Assembly (NCBI GenBank): GCA_017591395.1
Contig: WEDG01000464.1
Coordinates: 237,443 to 301,442, forward strand
Reading direction: 5' to 3'
From: Schistocephalus solidus
Lineage: Eukaryota > Platyhelminthes > Cestoda > Diphyllobothriidea > Diphyllobothriidae
Length of the DNA: 64,000 nt
Position 1 is the stretch's first letter. Every line of letters starts with the position of its first letter. Below, one piece after another: positions 32,879 to 44,800 of the stretch. Below the pieces are notes generated by a model. It saw nothing but the letters and a program-made list of their open reading frames with translations. It was not told the origin of the DNA and made no database searches. A program made the translations under genes and the position numbers.

Positions 32879-34375
32879 TTATGAAAATAAATAAATTAAC
32901 AAATAAATTGTATATTTAAGGCCCAGAGAGCCCCATCATTTCAAACTTAGTATCGTGGTATAAATAAATATAAAGTGGATAATTGCTGTACTATGTGAGA
33001 ATCCACATGAACAGCATAAATGGGTAGTATGGTAGGCATTACCGATTCAGAACGATTTGCCTTTTTTAAAACAAAAGTCAACAATCTTTGACATATACGG
33101 TGAACCAGAAAAGAAGCAGTAAGAAAACTCCTACGTTTACATTGGAGGCGGTGTTCGACGAGCCGCCAATTTAAAAAAATAGGAGAAAATAACTGCTTCA
33201 CTTAAAAATTTATAACTAGATGCAATGGGATAGTATTGTGATGTTGCTCACAACTTATGAGGGTTTTGAACGCTCCTTGTCGTGCGAGAGAAAATATATC
33301 ATTCAGAGCTGCTGTTTGTAACCACCAGTGGTGAGAGAGGAGGAACTTATCGTGGACACCAGGGTCAAAACGAAGAAGGGAAAGTAGAAGTCACGAGGTC
33401 ATCATCGATATTTGACCTTGCTGACTGCATAGTCCACCACCAATGAGGCGAAACCATCAGAACCCGCCTCGATCATCAATTGAATCTAGAGACCATCGTC
33501 AGGGTTGCAAAATCGGGAGAAAGTTTCAAAGTTGTCAGGAGTTGGTGATGCTAGTTTAAAAGGAGGGGAAGAAAAAGTGAATGCGAAGATTGACTCTGCG
33601 GAGGATGATGGAAATATTTTTAGAGACCAATATAATATCAAGGAAGCTGCCTCAAATAACAGGAAGACCCTTTTCAAAATCCAAAAGTTGCGAGTTTGGG
33701 AAGGAAACAGACAATAAGGATTTTATATCTTCCGAAGTTTAATGTTTGCGTAATTTGGTTTTGAAAATAGCTAATGTAGACGACAACCTAATTTCTAGTG
33801 GAAGAGTATTCCATATGAAAGCATATTTGCAGGCAAAAAACTGAGAACGGTTAGTTGGGAATCTAACGGGTGGTGCAATGATCATGTAGGAATAACGAGT
33901 GGCATAAGGTCAATCTACCGGAGTGAGAGCGTTAATTCGTGGAAGATTTGGGCTCGAATTAACGTGAAACAGGAAGCAGAGATCGGCTTCGAGTCTTCTA
34001 ACCCACAGAAAGAGGTAAGTAGCTTTAGAAAAGACATTAAGCAGGTTTCACAAGTGTGGTCCGGCAAGTAGCCGTGTTGGGAAAAGTTTATAATTTGATA
34101 TCTTATGCAAAAATCCGTGATTTGTTTTGCATTTAGTTTTTCGAAGAGTTTAGCAAGAGAGGGCGTTTTATGAAAACAACGATAGTTATGAATGTCAGAT
34201 CCGGAACTAGCTTTAAATGCCGGTATTATAATACAATAATCGGGGAAGAAACCGTTTTCGAGTAATACTGAGAATAATTTGCTTAGTTGAGGTGGAAAAT
34301 CTCTTAACCGTTTAATAAGTGAGTTTGGAATGTTATCAGTTGCAACCCAATGTGAATTTTTTTACCTGAGCTATT
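32879..34375 (-). mobile_element. LINE copy B2 (family B), 3' part
   Basis: From 34375 down on the minus strand are an RT fingers piece (about 34150-34360) and, after a deletion of the palm, the RT C-terminal and post-RT region shared with B1. The B-type 3' end AAATTGTATATTTAAGGCCC (about 32905-32924) follows. The C-terminal segment includes the SPPFKLASPTPDNFETFSRF stretch (33486-33677), matching SSPFKQALPTLDNLDTFLRI in B1. It is cut at 34375 by plus-strand A2b. Confidence 0.68.
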
Positions 34376-35517
34376 TCTTTTTGAATACGCGAAGGCGTTC
34401 GACACCATGCCACACCAGAGTCTGCTGTACAAGCTAAACGAAATGGAATCAGAGGTTACCTCCTCAAGTGGATCTACAACTTCCCCGTAGATCGGCGCCA
34501 TGTTGTGTGCACCGGTCAAGAGAGATCAAGTTCTGCTGCGGTCGAGAGTGGGGTTCCTCAGGATTCAGAACTAGGGCCAATACTGTTCCTAATATACGTT
34601 GACGATTGTATCAGAGACCTGTTATTTGAAGCAGCAATGTTTGCTGACGACAAATAATCTGAAATGTAATCAAGAGTCCTGTCAAAGAAGATAAACTTCA
34701 GATCAAATTAACTCGGTTGGACGAAGAGGTCGAATCATTTAATTATGTGGCTCAGCGTCGATAACTGTACAATACTTCGCTTAGGCAATCCATCCGAATC
34801 TGCTGACAGTTGAACCTACTTTCTCAAAGGTGAAGACTTATAAGAAAGTGGAAACCCAAAATGACATTGGTGTGCGGACGATCACCAATTTTATTTTATT
34901 TATTTATTGCCAGTTTACAGGCAAGGTCAAAAAATAGATATATACAGTAGAGGGTCAAGCTGACAGTGAAAAATACTCCTGATCGTTGTTTCAGGTGTTT
35001 TCAGGAAAAAACTGCAGCTTATTGATTAATTAAAGTTCTGGACAGAAACGCGTTTACACAGGTGCCCGGTGAAGAACCTCTCCATTTAGTGTTACGGATG
35101 CGGTATTCTGCACCAGCAGGTATTTCGGCGAGCGGCTGTTCGCTGTCAACTGAGAAATAAGCCGATTGAGGTCTGCAGAGCCAGTAATATTGCCCTCAGT
35201 ATGAAGACCGGCACAGGATTCAGAGTCCGTGAACGCCATCAGAACCGAAGAGAGCTTCAACAGAGTCAGCACCCAAAAGTTTTGGAAGGTGTCCTGAGTG
35301 TAGAAAACTAGTGACAGCTCGCGTAAACAAGGGATAGCTTTGCTGAATTTTGATACTTCTATGTAGCTTATTCCAGACTGCTATAGCGTTTGCCGAAAAA
35401 ACTGTCGGTATCTAACTGTGCGTGCCAAAGGAAGAAATAAAAATACATCTCGATGACTGGTGTGCCGAGAGTGGTCGAGGTGCCTCAGAGATGTATGGGG
35501 ATTAATTGTACGACTGT

Positions 35518-37068
35518 TTATAGTTTAAACAGTAAAAATAGTCCCTTCTGTAATCTGCGAAGCCACAGCGGGTCAAGGCTTGTAAGCTCACAGCGTTGGT
35601 GATAGGACAGGTTTAGGTGATCTGAATAGAAAACTCTTTTTGTAAAGAAGTGCTTGACTGATTCTATCTTCTTTCGTTCACTAGCGTGCAGAAGACTAAA
35701 TAGAAACGAGCAGTATTCCAGACTAGGCCTGACATACATTTTATAGAGGCTGATTATAATTTTGACTGTTTTGAAATTTCTGAGAATAAACCCAGTAGTT
35801 TGGCGGGCTTTCGAGACAATCAGGGCACAGTGATCTAACAGATTAAGACTACTAGAGTATGATATGCCCAGATACTTTATAACTCCAGACACATTTAGAT
35901 CGTGACCGTCTATGCTTAGGTGGGGCTGATGGTTGTCGCCAATAACCATAACGGAGCACTTTTGCCAAGAAAGTGAGAGGCGCCATGCGCGACACCACTG
36001 AGTGAAGGCCTAAAGATCCGTTTTTAAGAGTTCAAGCACGATGTTGCGATCAACCGGTCTATATCGATAGGCAACTTTTAGGTCGTCAGCGTACATAAAG
36101 GGCCTACCATACTGAAAACAATCAGGAACATCGTTGACAAAGAGGCAAAATAGAAGCGTGCCGAGCACGCTGCCCTGAATAACTCCACTCCTCACATGCT
36201 AGGGGTTGGAGATAACATCAGAAATTTTAACCCGTTGTGCGCGAGCATTAAAATAGGAAAATATTAAGTTCAGAAGCTTGTAACCTATGCCGAAGGAGGC
36301 AAGTTTCAGCAGTAGGAGATCATGGTCAACACGATCAAAAGCCTTAGTGAAATCGAAGTAAACGGTGTAAATTGCAAAACCACTGTCTCTAGATTGTAGC
36401 ACATGATCAAAGAAAGAGAGCTGGCAAGTGTCACAAGATTTTTTTTCGAGAAAACCATACTGAACCGCATTAAGAAGGTTATTCTCTGTTAGGTGACACA
36501 TCATCTTGTCTTTGATCAAGGTCTCGAAGTTCTTCGAGACTGCTGATAGTGTATTTCTTGGTCTGAAGTCGTCAAATGACGTAAGTCGGCCGTGTTTCGA
36601 AATAGGCAGTATGTGCGATTCCTTCCATAAAATAGGGAAAGTTGCACTTTCAAGAGAAATATTAAATATCTTATACAGAAGGAACGGAAAAATATCGTTT
36701 GCATCCGCCTTTAGAACACTGACCGGGACGCCATCTGGTCCTGGACTGTAAGATTGACGAAAACACCGAATGGCTACGGTCACCTCCCAGAGAGTAAAAG
36801 TTATGGTTTTGATGTTACCGGCGACAGTATGTTCACTAAACGTTCTAGACAAGAAAGCATTGTAGCTATCAGCAGTCAACTTAGCTTCAGCTATTGGGTT
36901 TTCTAAGGCATCTCGAAGTACGGGGTGCTGCGTTTTTCTCTGCGTTTTTACTGTGCGCGAAAAGAGCTTCGCAACATTTAACGAAGGGTTTTCGGAAAAG
37001 TTAACCTCATCGGCTTGTCGTTTTTCGTCAGACAACCTCCTAGCCTCTTCAAAGATTTTCTGGATCAA
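35518..37068 (-). pseudogene. Reverse transcriptase of the full-length family C LINE
   Basis: One continuous frame from 37068 to 35518, interrupted only by in-frame stops at 36199-36201 and 36010-36012. Motifs in order are SYSPGPDGVPVSVLK, LWKESHILPISKHG, NAVQYGFLEKKSCDTC, the catalytic VYFDFTKAFDRVDHDLL, SGVIQGSVLGTLLF, the catalytic MYADDLKVAY, IDGHDLNVSG and MYVRPSLEYCSFLFSLL. Both catalytic aspartate sites are intact. About 515 codons. Linker residues precede the fingers (RRLSDEKRQADEVNF). Confidence 0.85.
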
Positions 37069-37389
37069 GGGCAGGACAGAGGTGTCGTTTTGTAGATGAA
37101 AAAGACGGGAGAGTCTACGCAGTCTACGGCGGAATGATAAAGGGAGGTAGACTTCATCGTTGACATTAATTTTTTTCTTAGGGGAAAAAAACGAGAAATG
37201 AGTGGACCTAGAACTTTGTAAAAAGTATCAGTACAAACATTCACATCCGAACATACAAAGAAGTTAGTCCAGTCGTGGGAATTTAGGTGTGTTAGCAATT
37301 CCCTAATATTTGCTGATCTGAAATCACGGAAAAAGCTATATTTTTTTGGAAAATGTTTCCGCAGCCTCTAGTTATAGTGTAGAAAGAAC

Positions 37390-38187
37390 AAAAGTATGAT
37401 CAGAATTTCCCAAGTGGATCTAAAGGTGACACTGACGATGGCTGACAACCTCCACAAAAAATAAGATCAAGTATGTTTGATCCTCGGGTGGGAAAATCAA
37501 CTACCTTGTCCCACATGCCTATATCTATGGCCTCAAGTAGGTCTTCGAACTTTGCAGGACCGGAAGTTGGAAACCAGTGAACTTCAGGAAAATTGAAGTC
37601 ACCTGCAATCAAGCAGTACTTCAGATTTAAGTCAGCTGCAGCGTGAAATGCCAGCGAGAGACAAAGATCGTAATCCTCGCTGGCATTGGGTGGGCGATAG
37701 ACACTACCAACGAGTAAAGAGTAGTTATATTTTAGAACTACTCGGAGCCAACAGCTCTCCTCTACCGCGGTAAATTGGCAATAGTCCAATGGAAAAATTT
37801 AAGTGGTTGCCTAACATAGATACAGCTTTCTCTGCCACGGCCCTCGTGTCGATCAATCCGAATGTAAGCGAAGCCTAGAATAGAGAGTTCGGAGTCGGAT
37901 ACATAGGGTGTTGCCCATGTCTCTGTAACTTTTACAATGTCCGGGCGGTGGATGAAAACCAGAGTCTAGAGCAAAGACATCTTGTTAAGCAGAGATCTGG
38001 CATTGAGGACAATTAGTTTAAGCGGGCACGTTTTTGTTTTCTGAAACGGGACAGTTAGGCTGTCAGGGTGACTGCCTTCGGCCAGAGAAATGCTCTTTTT
38101 CACTTGAACTATCTGTCCATCCCTTATTTTGAGATTCGCTTCGCCATTGGTCTTTCGTGTTTTCAGTTCTTTTATTAGCTGTGGCAT
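37390..38187 (-). pseudogene. Endonuclease of the full-length family C LINE
   Basis: Starts in the frame of 37966-38187 with LKLIVLNARSLLNKM. The catalytic glutamate (KVTETWATPYVSDSELSI) is just below 37966. 37400-37789 carries GSVYRPPNASEDYDL and the catalytic IAGDFNFPEVHW, then RGSNILDLIF. A one-base slip near 37400 separates it from the SDH motif (NSDHTFVLS). At least two frameshifts plus stops. Confidence 0.78.
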
Positions 38188-38217
38188 TTTAATTCACTCT
38201 TTCAACCCCTTTTCTGG

Positions 38218-39304
38218 TTAAAAAAACACTTCAGAATGCGGACCCCGCAGGATTGATATTCTCTGTAGCAGGAGTTGTGCCTGCGCTTCGTTTTCCAAGA
38301 TGATTTTAAGAGGTCTTTGTCGAGGATTTGAATCGGGTGTAGACAGAGCCTTCCCTATTCTATATGCCTTGAGAATATGAATGGACTCGCCGTCCGTCAG
38401 CAGCGTTTTTGCATACAATTTAAGGAGTTCCAAGTCATGTTTAACTCGCTCCTTTGGAATAATTGAAGCTGACTCTGGGACAACTTTAATGACTACATTC
38501 TGTTTTCGACTCAATCTAGGGCCCGTTTGTAACTCAGATCTTTCAGCTGAGTGAGTACTGGTAGCTAGCTCACTTTGCCTGATAGGTCCAGATGAGCCGG
38601 ATGTTGGGCAGGCTGGAGCCAAATCTCTGCACGACTTGCTCTTCTTAGACCTTTTCTTCTTTGGCTTTACAAACTCTCCAACCTCTTCAACATCGCATGT
38701 TGGTGCAACGTCTACCAGTGATGTAGCGATGGGCGGTAAAGCAAGATTAGTGCTGATGCTACCCGAACTAAAGTACCGGTGTAGTGGCGCAAGGACTAGA
38801 TGGGGCTCCCTTCGGAAGTAGCGAAAATTCCTTTGGTTTACCGGGTCCAGCAGTCGCGATATGTTTAATGTGACTTTTATGATAGCTTGAAGAAGCTGTA
38901 AATGAATACGAATTTTGCTTTGTGGTAGTTTTATTACGAACAGGAGCTTTTTTAGCAGTTTGGCAAGATATAGATTTTTTTAAGTTATCTATTTCTTGTC
39001 TTAGATTCCTTATTTCCTGCTCCATCCCTGAGAATTTCTGCTGGAGGCTGAAACACCCCATACATATTTCGTCTTCGTAAGCTACATTAGTTAAGCTTAC
39101 TGAACTTTTACCCCGTTTAGCGGGAGGTAAACAAATAGCAGAATAACGATAGTTAAAATTGTTTTCTGCTTGTCCATTAACTTGCTTAACAAGATCCCCT
39201 GCCAATATGGCCGAGTGGGTAGAGGCGCCTAGAGATGGTCCCAAGCAGCTTGGTCGTGGACCAATTTTTTGTGCCAATAAACTTATGGAACTTGAGTTTT
39301 GCAT
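38218..39304 (-). pseudogene. ORF1 of the full-length family C LINE
   Basis: Part 1 (38768-39304, 178 residues) begins MQNSSSISLLAQKIGPRPS. It has a basic region, then YEDEICMGCFSL and a coiled-coil stretch (about residues 85-110: GMEQEIRNLRQEIDNLKK), and a Lys/Ser-rich tail. Part 2 (38218-38622) is the RRM-like module (NVVIKVVPESASIIPKERV, YRIGKA, RPLKIILENEAQAQLLLQR). The two parts are in different frames. The part-2 frame, apart from two stops near 38200, runs straight into the endonuclease, as in A3. Confidence 0.75.
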
Positions 39305-40245
39305 TTTATAATTGCCAAAAAATTAACAGAGAGTCGGCTGAGTTTTCAACAATAAGAATATGAAAATATAAGGACTCAGCCTTTGGTTTGAGTCCCTTCC
39401 GCGATTGAGAGCAGATGCAGGGAGCACACAGCCGGCGTGAGTTTCAGAAAGCAGCAAAGATCGAGGGTCCAAGTCGCAATTTACAAACTCAGAGGAATAT
39501 AAAGACATTTTTTAATAGATTCTCCAGCACCGTGTCTTCTACACTGAGGAAGAGACTTAAAAAGTCGTAGGCTCGAGGTACTTGAAATTTGAAACCAATT
39601 TCAAACAACGCGCCATTCTCTCATTGTTTGAAACTGGCGAAGAGCGCAATGGCTGTGTTGCATGCCATCAGACGAGCCTTTTTGGATTTCAATGAAGATC
39701 TCTTCGCTAAGACTTTTGGAACATTCGTTAGGCCGCATTTGGAATATGCTCTACAACCCTGGAGATCTTAGACTGTTCAAGCTCAGAACGTCCTCGAAAG
39801 ATTACAGAAGAGAGCCACCAAAATGGTTAGAAGTCAAAGCTCCTTGCCATATCCAACCTACTTAAGTAATTTTAATCTGTTAACTTTGAGTTATAAGCAA
39901 ATACGTGGTGATATCCTGCAGACATTGCGCATTGTGAAGGGATTTGATCATTGCCTGGAATTCTTGAAGTCCTTGAATTTTCTGCCGCGAGACTGGATGT
40001 GCGCCAATTCTCCTTCTCCGTCAGAGTGGTTAAACCATGGATTGCCCTCCCTGAAGAGGTTCTGATTTCACCATCGCTGGAAAGCTTTTAAAGGACACTT
40101 GACAGTTTTATGTTCCAAAACTAGCCGGACCGATGAGGAATTTAACTTAGCCCTCGAGACTCACGCACCACTGCACTTAATTTCGCGCTGCAAATAGGAA
40201 ACTCAAAGGCCCATGCATATTTCCTCAATAAATTGAATTAAATCG

Positions 40246-40420
40246 AATTTGTTAGTTTCAGAACGGTTGTGTCCGTTGAACCCATTGCATAATTTGACGA
40301 TGGGGTTGCACTTAAGTTTGCATTCTGTTGAAATGATGTGTAGGAAGGGCACAGGGAGGTAGTTTATGACCAGGCTAGATAATAGGGTTTGTATTTTTTA
40401 AACGTATGAACTGTTTTTTT
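40246..40420. other. Unassigned stretch between LINE copies
   Basis: About 175 bases between the 3' end of A2b and the antisense A2c fragment. No ORF, repeat or motif is recognised. Confidence 0.35.
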
Positions 40421-41470
40421 GTTCTGACAGGATAATTCCTGGTGCGTTGAAGTCAACCATAATCATGACGTTAGGTCGACTGGAAAAGTTTTCTAATTGT
40501 TCCAGATGGGTGTCTGCGACTCGGTCTATCCTAGGTGGCCGATAGACAGTGCGGACATCCAGACATGGCGAGCCAAGAGCCTTGATGGTCAACCATATGG
40601 CTTCAGTGCGGCACACAAACTTGCTCGTCTTGTCGGACACGGTTAGCACCTCTTTCACATACACAAATATTCCACGACCCTGTCGGTTTTCTCTGTCCCT
40701 CCGATATATTTGGTATCTAGACAATGATATTTCGCTATCTTGAATACTGCCCGAAAGCCAGGTTTCTGTTACTGCTATAACATCCGGATATACTTCGCAA
40801 GGCTAATTTTTTACTCATCAAGTTTTGATAAAAGGGTTTGGGCATTTGTACACAGGCACTTCAATTTTGCACCAACCAAACTTCCTGTTGCGTTTGTCAA
40901 TATATGGGCCTTACTGCGGCTCCTCTGATGTCAATCTCATATGCCTTTTCCGTTTCTTGATGAGTTTCGGTAACTCTGGTTTCGACAATGAGAACACTGG
41001 GCGTTACGGTCTCAGTTCTGGCATTTATTTGGGCAATTGTGGTTGTTGCTATAGGGAGGTTGCTGTCGTTATCCTTAGTACAATCGGTTGGTTCAATGGA
41101 AAATTCGCATTATTTTGAACCACCAACCCCTTGAAAAAAGCCATAATGTGTTCGCCAGCAATCAGCCTTGATTTTAGTTCCAAGAAAAATTCCTGGTGTT
41201 TCAGCCTTTGCACAGGGGAGTAGTCCGGTTGAAAAACCACTTTATGCGAGTGACGGAGGTTGGTTTTTGGGATAGGATCGCCTTGATATGGTCTTTGCTC
41301 TCTAGTTTAATTTTGAGAGGTCATTGTTGTGGCGGTCCTAGGCTGTCTTCACCCTTTTTGCCGACCCGGAATGATTTAAGAACTTTTAATTCCACGCCTG
41401 GTGGGAGCAACTGGTTTAGGTGGCCAGCACAACGGGGTCTTCGAGAAATTTTACTGCTGTAATGATTTTC
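40421..41470 (-). mobile_element. LINE fragment A2c, antisense, just upstream of STX16
   Basis: Minus-strand ORFs match A2a. 40398-40724 has the endonuclease middle part (GIFVYVKEVLTVSDKTSKF, VYRPPRIDRVADTHLEQL, VDFNAPG where relatives have GDFNAPG). 41049-41240 has the end of ORF1 (FQPDYSPVQRLKHQEF, LELKSRLIAGEH). The catalytic-glutamate region is readable near 40740-40790. The RT and the 3' end are missing. It ends about 320 bp before the STX16 start codon. Confidence 0.7.
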
Positions 41471-41788
41471 ATTTCAACGCTTAAGTTTTGGCCCTGAGAG
41501 TTCTGCTTTCTAGATAAATATGTCATTTCCTTAGTGAAACAGATTGATTCGATTCCTTATGTTCCACGGTCTCATGTACACTTTTGTTATCTGACAGATA
41601 TTTGGGGAATCCTCCCATATTATTCCAGGTCAGTGACTAAAATGTCGTTATTCCAGTTATGGAATTCTTCACACGTGGCTGCTATTAATTCTACAGACAT
41701 GGTTTAAATACTCCAATCGAATCGCATAGGCTTGGTGGTTTAGTTGACCATTTACTAATTGTGGGCTTTTGGTGTATACGATTCAGGA
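41471..41788 (+). promoter_or_regulatory. Putative STX16 promoter / 5' leader region
   Basis: This is the only non-repeat sequence between the antisense LINE A2c and the STX16 ATG, so the proximal promoter and 5' UTR probably lie here unless a distant 5' exon exists. No convincing TATA box was found. A splice-acceptor-like CAG lies at 41784-41786, two bases before the ATG at 41789. That raises the possibility of a spliced leader or a 5' UTR intron. Confidence 0.4.
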
Positions 41789-41854
41789 ATGGCAACACGG
41801 CGGTTAACAGACACGTTTATGTTTATGAGGAATAATGCAATACAAGATCGTCAG
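41789..41854 (+). CDS. STX16: STX16 exon 1 (N-peptide)
   Basis: 22 codons, [20 protein letters not shown] then RQ, ending CAG before donor GTTCCT. The start is fixed by near-identity to the conserved syntaxin-16 N-terminus, the peptide that binds VPS45 in this family (as in yeast Tlg2). Intron 1 is 60 nt (41855-41914). Reading through it meets stops, so it must be spliced. Confidence 0.92.
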
Positions 41855-44800
41855 GTTCCTGGGTCGAAGAGAACTGTGTGTGATTAATTTTACAGGTTAA
41901 TATCTTCCCTGTAGCGCTCTCCGGATAAAGTAAAACTTTTGAGCGAAATGACTGACATTGAATTGGGTCCTTCGACTGCACCTGAAAGTCTACAGGAATG
42001 GCAGAGCCTTGTCACCTCAATAAATTATGAATTTTCTGTTATTCGGCAAAAAAGCAAGCTTCCTATTCACGTCATAACGTTTTGCAGTGAAAGACCTTAT
42101 CAGCCTTCACGATCGCCACTTAGTGACTGCCAATCTGGACGATAATCTTGACGAGGATCAAGAAATCGAGGCCCAGACTAGAGAGCTCACTCAGGTTCTG
42201 TACCTGTTGTTGTTTACTGTTGTTGCCTGTTAGACTCACATGCCACTTTTATCGCCAACTGCTGTTCCGCTTGGGCAAATTGCCATGGGATGCGTTGGCC
42301 AGATTACTGAGGACCCCTCATCTAGTCATTTGTTCCGAACGAACATTATTTAAAGGATTATTTTTAATTGATTTGCATTTTCCCCTAGCAGTTAAATTTA
42401 TTGACCATGATTTATAGTAGTGTTGGGTTTTGCTAGAAAATTCACACAACTGCTCCTTTGACGAATTTATCTAACCGCTACCGGCATTCCTTTGATGTTA
42501 ACCTCTTGCAACCACTGTTACCAGTGATACGTTTAACCCTTTCGATACGAACGCAACACAGTCCTATACAGGTATTTTTGCACACACAACCTATGCATGT
42601 CGAAAATTCGCTGGTCAGCCGCGATTTAGAGGTATTTTACATTTTCTTCTCAGCAAAGTTTGTGTCGCCGCAACGTTTGTCCTAAAAGTGGCGTCATGGG
42701 TAAGGTTGGAGTAGTGGGACTTTATCTCTGTTAGAAGTTATTAAACTACTCAAGGTCCTCAAGGCCACTGGCCCATGTCCAGCAATAATAAAAAATATTC
42801 GATGTCATCCGGCCGGTTGTCATACCCTATAACCAATAGTAGCAATTGCAGTGTCCCTTGTCTGTCAATTTGCGACCCCTGACGGATATATATTGAACCT
42901 CCAAGGTAGACTGGAACGAACATTTGTCATATAGTCAGCTCGACGAGGCACCACTCATCGATGGCTGAACAGTTCAGTAACCCTGGTAGTGATGTGTCGC
43001 TCGAACTCCCTGACCAACTATTCTGGAATTTAAATTTTGAGTCTCTCGGCCTTGAGTTTAGAGTTCTGTAAATATTTTGCTCATACAGCAGTCATGACTT
43101 CGCATTACTCCAAACATTATAGATAGGCAGATTTTTTTTCCGCAGTCTCAGCCACCTTTGATAGCTTGGCTAAAGAAAATTTACCGTTTGCGTTTTTTAT
43201 ATCTGCTTACTTATCTTTTTAAATATCTACGCTTGCTTTTATTATTATAAAATATCCAAAAAATTCGAATTCGGTACTTACTGTTAGACGGTGGCGTCTT
43301 TATGCGTTTAAGTAGTGCAGACTACTTGACATGAACCTCTTTTAAAATTTTTCTCATATATTTTTTGTACTTCTACAGGACAGTCCTGAAATTCATAGAA
43401 TACTGTAGTAAATCCGCGTGACCACACGCATTCTAATCAACTTAAAATAGCAAAAATTGTCGTAATTACGTATTTACACACATGCCTAAACTTTAATACA
43501 TAACGATTTTAAGCCGAAAACAGTAATTAAAAAGACAATTTGGCGAGCATACTTTAGCTTTCAATAAATTCTTGTCAGGCCTTTACATTTATATCATTGT
43601 GTAACTAAGTCAAATATGCGAGTAAGTAGAACAAATCGTACGGTTGTCATGGTGGGGAGGAAGGGGGGAAGAAACAAAATTTTACTCCTGGGCAATATAC
43701 CCATTTTGGGAGTTTTGTACCGCTAAGCTTTAAGCGTAATTTAGTGCGCTGTTTGACAAAAGGGCGAAAAAATCTCTTCGACCAATAGCATTGAAGAATA
43801 GATTAAGGTTTTCAAAAGCATTTTTTGACAGAACGGATATACAGGTCGCTTTATTGTTAGAGTATTACCGAAAGACTACCAAAGCTTACCGTGCTAATGG
43901 CGAGTAAGAAAAAACTTTATCAGGGTCCAATTTCAAGGGGACGCAGTAAGTAAACTTTTAAGCAGGCGACCAAGTCAAGCTGTTTCCAGCAGCTGGCGCC
44001 CAGGTACTGTTCTCGACTATTTCCATCCTATACGCTGAGGTCAAGGACAAACTGCCAGCTCAGACCACCTCTGTGTGCATCTTTTAATTTACCTGCTCCT
44101 GTGGGGCAAAATATATTAGTCGCTCGAGCCGGTTCTTGTCCAAAAAGATAAGAGAACGCCTTACAGCATGGTTAGGAAAGGATGAAATAAAAATCATAAC
44201 CAGCTCTATTTTCGCGCATATGGTAGACACGGATCATCGCGTAGACGCCAAGGAAGCCTACTGGATTATTTAAAAGGTCTCCTCAAGCTATTCAAAATTC
44301 CTTGGACAGCATCTGTTAGCTACGGCAAAAGCGGCTGCAATCAAGCTACGCAACTTGGTCCTGCGTGCTAAAAAGAACTTTACACAGGCGCCGCAATTAC
44401 CGTGACCGAAAGCCACCAATTCAGCCGCCCCCATCTAATTACCTGTCCCGGCGACCGCCATTCCTCTGACGATGATCAGAAAACGGACCGCAATTTGGTT
44501 ACTCCCCCTCCCCCACCCTAACAACCTTACACTTTGTTCTACTTACCTGCATATTTGAATTAGTTACACAGTGATATAAATGTAAAGGACCGACGAGAAT
44601 TCATCGAAAGCTAACGTATGCTCGCCAACTTGTCTTTTGAATTTTTCAATGGGCATTTTCGCAGCTTGGAAACAGTAATGCTTCAAGTGGCTCTTTTCAT
44701 ATGCATGTTCTTTTCGCTGCAGCAAGGTTAATACTATTTTTGCCCATTTCTTGAAGAAAAATTATTCGTTATTCGCAGTCCACGAAGTGGCTTCAGGCTA

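Larger units (their letters stand above)
34892..39593 (-). mobile_element. Full-length family C LINE with 8-bp target-site duplication
   Basis: The element runs on the minus strand from 39593 (5') to 34892 (3'), 4,702 bp. ACCAATTT occurs at 34884-34891 and again at 39594-39601, the expected duplication flanking the element. Order is: 5' UTR with a translated leader (39323-39508), ORF1 (39304-38218), endonuclease (38187 to about 37390), linker, RT (37068-35518) and a 3' UTR. The 3' UTR ends in a TTGCC...GGCAA hairpin (34916-34933 region) and an AATAAATAAATAAAATAAA tail. Pieces of the same family are at 3503, 8906, 13361, 16151 and 62602. Confidence 0.9.
34376..40245 (+). mobile_element. LINE copy A2b, split by a family C insertion
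   Basis: The left part (34376-34891) starts in the RT palm (AFDTMPHQSLLYKLNEM) and reaches the region after the FADD box (here FADDK). The right part (39594-40245) resumes with LAKSAMAVLHAIRRAF and KTFGTFVRPHLEYAL, then the LLTLSYKQIRGDILQTLRI block and the 3' UTR. The two halves join seamlessly when compared with A2a around 8660-8760. The 4.7-kb insertion between them is the family C element. 5' truncated and decayed. Confidence 0.78.

Noticed and set aside
35054..35272. Open stretch shared with 62708-62950 (FTDSESCAGLH type)
   Set aside because: Conserved between copies only because both are the same LINE 3' UTR. It is antisense in one orientation test, and no start or domain supports a protein.
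39200..39250. Plus-strand TGGCCGAGTGGGTAGAGGCG resembles a tRNA 5' half
   Set aside because: It lies inside family C ORF1 coding sequence (opposite strand), has no B box at the right spacing and no pairing acceptor stem.
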